Below are positions 57,705 through 64,000 of a DNA stretch of 64,000 bases, in pieces. The stretch comes from Janthinobacterium sp. FW305-129. GTDB taxonomy: Bacteria > Pseudomonadota > Gammaproteobacteria > Burkholderiales > Burkholderiaceae_D. Under the pieces are notes generated by a model that saw only the letters and a list, made by a program, of their open reading frames with translations, did not search any database and was not told the origin of the DNA. Location: NCBI RefSeq assembly GCF_020858115.1, contig NZ_JACYMM010000007.1, forward strand, positions 310,901 to 374,900. The letters are read 5' to 3'. Position 1 is the stretch's first letter. Each line of letters starts with the position of its first letter. The translations under genes were made by a program, and so were the position numbers.

Positions 57705-58478
57705 ATGCCATCTCCTGTCCTGCCGTCCTTCCGTTTCTCCCTGTTGCTGCTGTTCCTGGCGCCCCTGGCGCAGGCGCAGGATAGCGATGCTGTCCTGCCT
57801 TACCGTCCTTCGGTGGCCAGCCCCGCCCAGCTGCCCGTGCCGGGCCAGCTGGAATTCGAGGCGGGCGGTCTGTTGTCGAAAACGGACGATACGCGCCGCG
57901 CCAGCCTGCCCTACACCTTCAAGCTGGCGTTCACGCCCGAATGGGGCGTGTTGCTCGAAGGCGAGGGTGTTGTGCGCGCGCGCGACGACACGGGCCGGCG
58001 CGAGACGGGCGTGGGCGACACGACGCTCGTGCTCAAGCGCGCCTTTGTGCTCGACAGCGCCACGGCGCTGGGCCTGGAACTGGGCTGGAAGTTGCCCACG
58101 GCCAAGGACAGCATCGGCAGCGGCAAGAGCGACGTGTCGCTGAACGGCATTCTCAGCCGCGACCTGGGCGCCGTGCACATGGATGCCAATGTGAACGCCA
58201 CGCGCCTGGGCGCATCCGACCCGGTGTCGGGCCGGGTGCAGACGGGCTGGGCGGCCTCCTTTTCCACGCCCGTCAGCGAGCGCTGGGGCGCCACGGCGGA
58301 AGTGTCGGGCACGCGCCTGCGCGGCGCACGGGCCACGGCGCAACTGCTGCTGGCGGCCACCTACAGTCCCACGCCCCGGCTGGCCATCGATATCGGCATG
58401 GCGCGCGGCTTGACGGCGGCGTCGCCGGACTGGTCGCTGTTCAGCGGCCTGGTAGTGCCTTTGGGCAAGCTGTGGTGA
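57705..58478 (+). CDS. Exported beta-barrel protein, phenol-degradation-type transporter-like
   Basis: This protein of about 257 residues has a signal peptide (about 1-24, cut near AQAQ) and a beta-rich body with alternating hydrophobic strands and an aromatic C-terminus (LVVPLGKLW), as in outer-membrane barrels. The pattern GELxFEAGG then KLAFTPEWGVLLEGEGV resembles the MetA-pathway (phenol degradation) outer-membrane transporter family. Substrate unknown. The start at 57705 opens the signal peptide directly. Confidence 0.68.
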   Translation: MPSPVLPSFRFSLLLLFLAPLAQAQDSDAVLPYRPSVASPAQLPVPGQLEFEAGGLLSKTDDTRRASLPYTFKLAFTPEWGVLLEGEGVVRARDDTGRRETGVGDTTLVLKRAFVLDSATALGLELGWKLPTAKDSIGSGKSDVSLNGILSRDLGAVHMDANVNATRLGASDPVSGRVQTGWAASFSTPVSERWGATAEVSGTRLRGARATAQLLLAATYSPTPRLAIDIGMARGLTAASPDWSLFSGLVVPLGKLW

Positions 58479-58571
58479 GATTGCCACGGCAGTCCTTATG
58501 TGTCCTTGCGAACAAACAGTTGGTCACACAAGGTCTACAATTGCGGCATAACTGATAAAAGGAGTGTCCCC

Positions 58572-59063
58572 ATGAAAACCCTCATTCTCGCCGCCGTCCT
58601 GCTGTCGGCAGGTACCGCTGCTGTCGCCCAGGTTGGCGTCTCCGTCACCGTCGGCCAGCCAGGCTTTTACGGACGCCTCGACATCGGCGACTATCCCGCG
58701 CCGCAATTGATCTACGCCCAGCCCGTCATCGTGCAGCGCCCGCAATACTATTCGGCGCGCCCCATCTATTTGCGCGTGCCGCCCGGCCATGCGAAAAACT
58801 GGTCCAAGCACTGCCGCAAGTATAATGCCTGTAACCAAGAGGTATATTTCGTCCAAGATAGTTGGTATAACAACCAATATGTGCCCCGTTACCGCCAGCA
58901 ACATGGCGACCATGGCCGTCCCGATTATGGCGACCGCGGCCGTCATGACGACAAGCATGACAAGCACTTCGACAAGCATGATGACAAGCGCGACAAGCAT
59001 GACAACAAGCCGGGCAAGGGCCACGGCAATGGTCACGGCAACGGCAATGGGCACAGGGATTAA
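58572..59063 (+). CDS. Small exported protein with charged Asp/His/Lys-rich tail
   Basis: This protein of about 163 residues has a signal peptide (MKTLILAAVLLSAGTAAVAQ) and a globular middle with Tyr/Pro-rich segments and a pair of cysteines (CRKYNAC). From about 115 it has a low-complexity tail in which D, K and H alternate, then a Gly/His/Asn run. The tail suggests metal or polyanion binding. The ribosome site AAGGAG is strong, and the gene precedes ndh by 15 bases. No family recognised beyond a resemblance to small periplasmic proteins of Oxalobacteraceae; function unknown. Confidence 0.75.
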   Translation: MKTLILAAVLLSAGTAAVAQVGVSVTVGQPGFYGRLDIGDYPAPQLIYAQPVIVQRPQYYSARPIYLRVPPGHAKNWSKHCRKYNACNQEVYFVQDSWYNNQYVPRYRQQHGDHGRPDYGDRGRHDDKHDKHFDKHDDKRDKHDNKPGKGHGNGHGNGNGHRD

Positions 59064-59078
59064 CACGCAGGAGGATCT

Positions 59079-60377
59079 TTGCACAGTAAAATCGTAATCG
59101 TAGGAGGAGGTGCAGGCGGCCTGGAGCTGGCCTGCAAACTCAGCCGCAAGCTCGGCCCCGGCCAGGTGACCCTGGTCGACAGCCGGCTGTATCACATCTG
59201 GAAGCCTTCGCTGCATGAAGTGGCGGCCGGCACCCTGGATATTCATCAAGAGGGCCTGTCGTACCAGATGTTGGCGCATGACAATGGTTTTACCTATGTC
59301 TATGGCCCTCTGATCGCGCTCGACGCGGCCAGCAACAGCCTCACCGTGGGCGCCATCGCCACCGACAAAGATGAACAGCTCTTGCCGCAGCGCACAGTCA
59401 GCTATGACCAGCTGGTGCTGGCCGTGGGCAGCACCTCGAATTACTTCGGCGTGCCCGGCGCCCAGGAAAACACGATTTCCCTGAATGCCACGGAAGACGC
59501 GGAACGGTTCCGTTTGACCCTGCTCAAGCTGCTGGCCATGGCCGAGCAGCGCCAGGGCGACGCCGGCCATCCCGGTGTCGACATCGTCATCATCGGCGGC
59601 GGCGCCACGGGCGTCGAGCTGGCGGCCGAACTGCGCGAAGCGAGCGGCGTGTATGCCGCGTATGGCTTCCAGAATCTCAACGCCATCAAGGACGTGCGCA
59701 TCACCCTGCTGGAAGGGGCGCCGCGCATCCTGGCGCCGCTGCCCGAGCGCGTCTCCATTGCCGCCTCGAAACTGCTGCATCAGCATGGCATCACCGTGGT
59801 GACCGATACGCGCGTCACCACGATCGAAGCCGACAAGGTGACGGTGGCCAGCGGCACCAGCTATGCGGCCGACATCTGCGTGTGGGCCGCCGGCATCCGC
59901 GCGCCGGAATTCCTGTCCACTTTGGGCTTGCCGACCAACCGCGCCGGCCAGCTGGAAGTGACGGGCATGCTCAATGTGCAGGGCCACGCGAATATCTTCG
60001 CGCTCGGCGATTGCGCCGCCTGCATGGGGCCGGACGGCAAGCTGGTGCCGCCGCGCGCCCAGGCGGCCCACCAGCAGGCCGATTACCTGCTGAAGACCTT
60101 TTTGCTGCAAGCCAAGGGCAAGCCGCCGCAGACGAAACCGTATGAATACCTCGATTACGGTTCGCTCGTGTCGTTCGGCCGCACGACGTCGGTCGGTACC
60201 CTGATGGGTTCGCTGAAGGGCCTGAGCTGGTTCGTCGAAGGATTTGTTGCGCGCATGATGTATGTCAGCCTGCACCTGATGCACCACAACGCCGTGCTGG
60301 GCAGCGTGCGCACGGCCGTCATGGCCATGGGCCGTTTCCTGATCAAGCGCAGCACGCCGCAGGTCAAGCTGCATTGA
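59079..60377 (+). CDS. ndh: Type II NADH dehydrogenase
   Basis: This membrane-associated flavoprotein of about 432 residues oxidises NADH and reduces quinone without proton pumping. The first Rossmann motif is GGGAGGLELA near residue 8 and the second GGGATGVELAAEL near 170; a further FAD contact is in FALGDCA. The C-terminal part has an amphipathic region with hydrophobic patches for membrane contact. Translation starts at a TTG, fixed by AGGAGG six bases upstream. A strong terminator follows. Confidence 0.92.
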   Translation: MHSKIVIVGGGAGGLELACKLSRKLGPGQVTLVDSRLYHIWKPSLHEVAAGTLDIHQEGLSYQMLAHDNGFTYVYGPLIALDAASNSLTVGAIATDKDEQLLPQRTVSYDQLVLAVGSTSNYFGVPGAQENTISLNATEDAERFRLTLLKLLAMAEQRQGDAGHPGVDIVIIGGGATGVELAAELREASGVYAAYGFQNLNAIKDVRITLLEGAPRILAPLPERVSIAASKLLHQHGITVVTDTRVTTIEADKVTVASGTSYAADICVWAAGIRAPEFLSTLGLPTNRAGQLEVTGMLNVQGHANIFALGDCAACMGPDGKLVPPRAQAAHQQADYLLKTFLLQAKGKPPQTKPYEYLDYGSLVSFGRTTSVGTLMGSLKGLSWFVEGFVARMMYVSLHLMHHNAVLGSVRTAVMAMGRFLIKRSTPQVKLH

Positions 60378-60399
60378 CCTGGTTGGTATCAGAGCAGAA

Positions 60400-60425
60400 A
60401 GGGGCCGCAAGGCCCCTTTTTATTT
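60400..60425. terminator. Shared terminator between ndh and the DUF6265 gene
   Basis: AAGGGGCC (60400-60407) pairs with GGCCCCTT (60412-60419) around GCAA, with T residues on the plus-strand side. On the minus strand it lies just past the stop of the DUF6265 gene, so it can serve both directions. Confidence 0.8.
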
Positions 60426-60935
60426 GCCGTGCGCGACGGGCGCCGCGTCGCAGCGGCCCCGCGTCATGGGAAAATCGATGGTGGTGAGCTTGCCCTTCAA
60501 GGTGCCGGTGATGCTGGCGTGCAAGATGCGCTCGCTGTCGTGGCGGTAGACGATGCGGCTCGGGAAGTCATTGTCCAGGTTGGCGAAGATGAATTCATTC
60601 GGCTTGTCCTGGCGCAGCAGGTTGAACACTACGGCCGGCTGGCCCGACGGCTGCACGATGTAGGCCAGCTGGCCCGGTTCGGTGAGGCGGATCTGCACGA
60701 ATTCGAAGGCCGTCGTCTTGCCGCCCTTGACGGTGCGGCTGGTGCCGAGCAGGATGCCGCCGGCAGCCGTACTCCATTGCTCCCCGGAACCGGGCTCGGC
60801 GCCGTCGACGTTCCAGCAGCCGGCCAGCCAGGCCAGCTTGTCCACGGTTTCCGGCGGCGGCACGGTTTTTTCGGCGGCCTGGGCGGTGGTCATGCCCAGC
60901 AGAACTACAAACCACGTCGTGGCAAGGCCTTGCAT
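60420..60935 (-). CDS. DUF6265 family exported protein
   Basis: This 171-residue protein has a signal peptide (about 1-20, cut after AQA) and a single beta-rich domain beginning with LAWLAGCWNVDG, the hallmark of DUF6265, and EFVQIRLTEPGQLAYIVQPSG. Function unknown; probably periplasmic. It is convergent with ndh and divergent from the next gene. Confidence 0.8.
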   Translation of the reverse strand: MQGLATTWFVVLLGMTTAQAAEKTVPPPETVDKLAWLAGCWNVDGAEPGSGEQWSTAAGGILLGTSRTVKGGKTTAFEFVQIRLTEPGQLAYIVQPSGQPAVVFNLLRQDKPNEFIFANLDNDFPSRIVYRHDSERILHASITGTLKGKLTTIDFPMTRGRCDAAPVAHGK

Positions 60936-61087
60936 ACGGTCTCCTGTTCTTTAGATATTTGCATTCAATAATTGCAATAAAGTGATGCTTTTTCGCAGTG
61001 CAGGCGCTGCGTGCCGCCCGATGGAGCGGCAGGCCAACTATACTTTATGGAATGACATTGCTGGCCCAATCACTACCAGGAGCAATC

Positions 61088-61495
61088 ATGCACGATTCTT
61101 TCACGCCGCAGCGCAGCGATGGCCTTCAGGGTGGCGAAGGCCAGTGGCGCATGCGCGCGCGCGGCAACCAGCTTGTTCTTGTTGCCTGGGCGGGCGGGGC
61201 AGGGAAGGCATGGCTGGAGTGCCAGGTTTCCGCCGATGCGGCGTCCACGCCGCTTGCCTTCAGGCTGTCGCTGGACGGGCCGTACCCGCGCCGAGAAACG
61301 GTGCAATTTGGCAATATTGACGTGAGCCTTAACTTGTCCCGTGAAATGCCTGAGGCGCCAGATGGCATGGTGGCGCTGGTCTGCGAGCTACCCTTGTCGG
61401 CACAGAACTTTTTCCACGGGGTAATTGCCACATGGGCAGCGACGGGCCAGCCGGCCGGTGGCGCGCCAGAGCCGCTGCCGTTCCCCGGCCCTTGA
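61088..61495 (+). CDS. Hypothetical protein
   Basis: I do not recognise this protein of about 135 residues. The start at 61088 follows AGGAGCAATC; the frame from 60998 is longer but without a ribosome site. It has no signal peptide or membrane helix, and is mostly beta (WRMRARGNQLVLVAW, PLAFRLSLDG, VALVCELPL). The C-terminus is proline-rich. It lies 19 bases from the stop of the convergent kinase gene. Function unknown. Confidence 0.68.
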   Translation: MHDSFTPQRSDGLQGGEGQWRMRARGNQLVLVAWAGGAGKAWLECQVSADAASTPLAFRLSLDGPYPRRETVQFGNIDVSLNLSREMPEAPDGMVALVCELPLSAQNFFHGVIATWAATGQPAGGAPEPLPFPGP

Positions 61496-61513
61496 CGCTG
61501 GGTAAGGCGGTGG

Positions 61514-62227
61514 CTATTCCTTCGGGCTAATGCGCGGCAAGACCACGGTCAGGGCCGTGCCGCCGTGCGGATTGGCCGCCAGGCTCAGGCTGCCGCCCAG
61601 GTAGTGCACGCGCTCGCGCACGGAGCGCAGGCCGTGCTTGCTCATTTCGACCGGCTCGCTGGGCGGCAAGCCGCTGCCGTTATCCTTGACGGTCATCATC
61701 AGCGCTTCGTCATTGTCGTCGATGATGATGTCCACTTGCGTGGCGTTGGCGTGCGCGGCGATGTTGCTGAGCGCCTCTTCCAGGGTGCGCAGCAGGGCGA
61801 CGCCCACGTTGCGCGGGCAAATCAGTTCATCTTCGGGCAGGCTGCAGCGCACGGTGATCTTGTGTTGTTCGGCAAATTGCGTGGCCAGTTCGCCCAGCGC
61901 GACATTGACGCCGAGAAACTCCAGCTTGTCATTCCACAGCTTCATCTGCATTTGCCGGTTCGTTTCGATCACATTCAGCAGCAATTGCTTCATGGTCGCC
62001 GCGCGGTCGAGCAAGGCCGCTTCCTGCGGCATTTTTTGCGTCAGCAGCGACAAATGCATGGTCAGCGCCGTCAGCGACGAGCCGAGGCTGTCGTGCAGCT
62101 GGCGCGACAGGGCGCGCCGTTCATTGTCCCAGCTGGTATTGACATGACCCAGCAATTCGCTGAGATCGGCGGCGCGTTCCGCATCGGCCTGGGCCGCTTC
62201 CTTGTTCGGATCTGTTTGTGCGGACAT
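61514..62227 (-). CDS. Cytosolic NarX/DegS-type sensor histidine kinase, orphan
   Basis: This protein of about 237 residues has only a HisKA_3 dimerisation domain (His45 in RQLHDSLGSSLTAL) and a HATPase domain (EEALSNIAAHA N box and DNGSGLP G box). It has no sensor domain, no membrane segment and no receiver. Kinases of this type usually pair with a NarL/FixJ response regulator, but none is adjacent. It may need a separate sensor protein. The start at 62227 (MSAQTD) is the longest reasonable. Confidence 0.88.
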   Translation of the reverse strand: MSAQTDPNKEAAQADAERAADLSELLGHVNTSWDNERRALSRQLHDSLGSSLTALTMHLSLLTQKMPQEAALLDRAATMKQLLLNVIETNRQMQMKLWNDKLEFLGVNVALGELATQFAEQHKITVRCSLPEDELICPRNVGVALLRTLEEALSNIAAHANATQVDIIIDDNDEALMMTVKDNGSGLPPSEPVEMSKHGLRSVRERVHYLGGSLSLAANPHGGTALTVVLPRISPKE

Positions 62228-62931
<704 letters not shown>

Positions 62932-62946
62932 AGTGTCTCTGCCATA

Positions 62947-62982
62947 AAAAAACCGGCTGGCCGTGAGGCTTGCCGGTTTTTT
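62947..62982. terminator. Bidirectional intrinsic terminator
   Basis: AAAAAACCGGC (62947-62957) pairs with GCCGGTTTTTT (62972-62982); a T-run follows the stem on both strands, so it serves both the FPASDP gene and the REC-GGDEF gene. Confidence 0.85.
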
Positions 62983-63005
62983 GACGTGCTGCGCGGAAAG
63001 TTGGC

Positions 63006-63989
63006 TCAGGCGATCGAGGGGATGCTGTTTTTCTGCATGTTGACCTGGGCGGCCATCACTTCGTGGGGCGAGCAGCAAAAGCGGTTCTTGCCGGCGCGCT
63101 TGGCTTCGTACAGGGCCGTGTCGGCCGCGCCCAGCAGGGATTCGACGGTGCTGGCGTCGTCCGGGTAGATGGCGATGCCGATGCTGGTCGACAGGCGCAG
63201 GGTCAGGTCGTTGATGAAATACGGCTCGGAAATGACTTCGATCAGCTTGGCGGCCGGTTCGCGCGCGTCGCCCTTGCCGGCCAGGTTGCCCAGCACGATG
63301 ACGAATTCGTCGCCGCCGATGCGCGCCACCGTGTCTTCCTTGCGCGAGGCGCCCACCAGGCGGGCCGCCACCATTTTCAGGATGTCATCGCCATAGCCAT
63401 GGCCATACGTATCATTGATGGCCTTGAAACCGTCCAGGTCCAGGTACAGGATGGCCGATTTGCCGCGGTTGCGGGCCGATTGCTGCAGGGTATGCCCGAT
63501 GCGGTCTTCCAGCAGGCGCCGGTTCGGCAAGCCCGTCAGCGGGTCGTGCAGGGCCAGTTCCTGCTGCTGCTTGCTGTATTGCGCCAGTTCCTTGTACAGC
63601 AGGCGCACTTCCAGCATGTTGTGGATGCGCTTGTGCACTTCCATCAGGTCGAACGGTTTGCTGATGAAGTCGCGCGCGCCCGCTTCCAGGGCGGCGATCT
63701 TGAAACTCGGTTGTGCCGTCAGGGCCAGCACGGGCAGGTAGCCGCCATGCTCGATCTCCTTCAAGCCTTTCATGACCTGGAAGCCATTCAGTTCCGGCAT
63801 TTGCAGATCCAGCAAGATCAAGTCGTAGCAATGCTCCTGGTGCAGGGGGCAGACCTGGGCCGGACGCATGGTGGCCGTGACATTGGTATAGCCGGCATCG
63901 CGCAGGATTTCCAGCATCAGGTCGACATTGTCGGGTGAATCGTCGACGACCAAAATTTTAGCTTTCAAAATCTCATCTTGGCTGGGCAT
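63006..63989 (-). CDS. Response regulator with GGDEF output (diguanylate cyclase)
   Basis: This cytosolic protein of about 327 residues has a receiver domain (about 10-130, with Asp16, Asp17, phospho-Asp61 in LLDLQMPELNG and Lys in SKPF) and a GGDEF domain (about 155-320). The signature GGDEF is near 231 with an inhibitory site RKED five residues before it, so it likely makes cyclic di-GMP when phosphorylated. The ATG at 63989 is 11 bases from the window edge, so an upstream partner cannot be seen. The receiver is not of the PleD two-receiver type. Confidence 0.93.
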   Translation of the reverse strand: MPSQDEILKAKILVVDDSPDNVDLMLEILRDAGYTNVTATMRPAQVCPLHQEHCYDLILLDLQMPELNGFQVMKGLKEIEHGGYLPVLALTAQPSFKIAALEAGARDFISKPFDLMEVHKRIHNMLEVRLLYKELAQYSKQQQELALHDPLTGLPNRRLLEDRIGHTLQQSARNRGKSAILYLDLDGFKAINDTYGHGYGDDILKMVAARLVGASRKEDTVARIGGDEFVIVLGNLAGKGDAREPAAKLIEVISEPYFINDLTLRLSTSIGIAIYPDDASTVESLLGAADTALYEAKRAGKNRFCCSPHEVMAAQVNMQKNSIPSIA

Positions 63990-64000
63990 GTAGGGTCTCG

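Overview
The window is a contiguous, gene-dense piece of a GC-rich (roughly 65% by eye) betaproteobacterial chromosome. Gene content and style (glycerol ABC transporter beside glpD/glpK, nas operon with nirBD, dadA/alr with a divergent Lrp, many diguanylate cyclases, a 7TM-DISM hybrid kinase) suggest Oxalobacteraceae of the Janthinobacterium/Massilia/Duganella type. The genus cannot be fixed from sequence reading alone. I see no rRNA, tRNA, IS element, prophage or CRISPR array. Many very long ORFs lie antisense to real genes, as expected at high GC; they are not annotated.

Layout. 0-15 kb holds mostly single genes: a 5'-truncated alpha/beta hydrolase, a hybrid sensor kinase, a LysE exporter, a YceI-like lipoprotein, an M1 aminopeptidase, a glutathione S-transferase, a prolyl oligopeptidase, a pair of immunity-like proteins (DUF4304-like and SUKH-like) and a secreted PHP/CehA-type hydrolase. 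The 5.2-5.7 kb gap has no convincing gene but ends in a strong plus-strand terminator and may encode a small RNA. 15-26 kb is the nitrate assimilation operon: nitrate transporter, nirB, nirD, an FAD electron-transfer subunit and nasA, followed by cysC and a diguanylate cyclase. Its leader has a near-perfect sigma-54 promoter, two ANTAR-type hairpins with hexanucleotide loops, and an intrinsic terminator, so control by both nitrogen status (NtrC) and nitrate (NasT/NasR antitermination) is likely. 26-28 kb has a PLP serine/threonine deaminase and a MarR regulator.

28-38 kb is a complete glycerol regulon: glpR divergent from glpD-glpSTPQUV-glpK, importing glycerol by an ABC system, phosphorylating it and oxidising glycerol-3-phosphate. 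38-43.5 kb has accessory single genes: a YdcF protein coupled to a zinc-ribbon/TPR/CFI-box protein, an isochorismatase-family hydrolase divergent from a GlxA-type regulator, an SMI1-like/TPR protein, a carboxymuconolactone decarboxylase-like protein and a BamE-like lipoprotein. 43.5-46.5 kb is lrp divergent from dadA-alr (D-alanine catabolism). 46.5-52.1 kb has an FMN reductase, a second diguanylate cyclase and a cytochrome bd/CIO oxidase operon (cydAB, a DUF2474-type miniprotein and an unknown gene).

52.1-55.8 kb is a copper-handling operon under a CueR-type promoter: two small His/Met-rich exported proteins, a TolC-family lipoprotein and a Tat-exported multicopper oxidase. 56-64 kb has a chemoreceptor, an outer-membrane transporter-like protein, a small exported protein, a type II NADH dehydrogenase, a DUF6265 protein, an orphan NarX-type cytosolic kinase, a small FPASDP-motif protein and a REC-GGDEF protein running to the right edge.

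Most gene starts were moved downstream from the longest possible ORF, using ribosome binding sites, signal peptides or translational overlaps. All regulatory sites are read by eye and are predictions.
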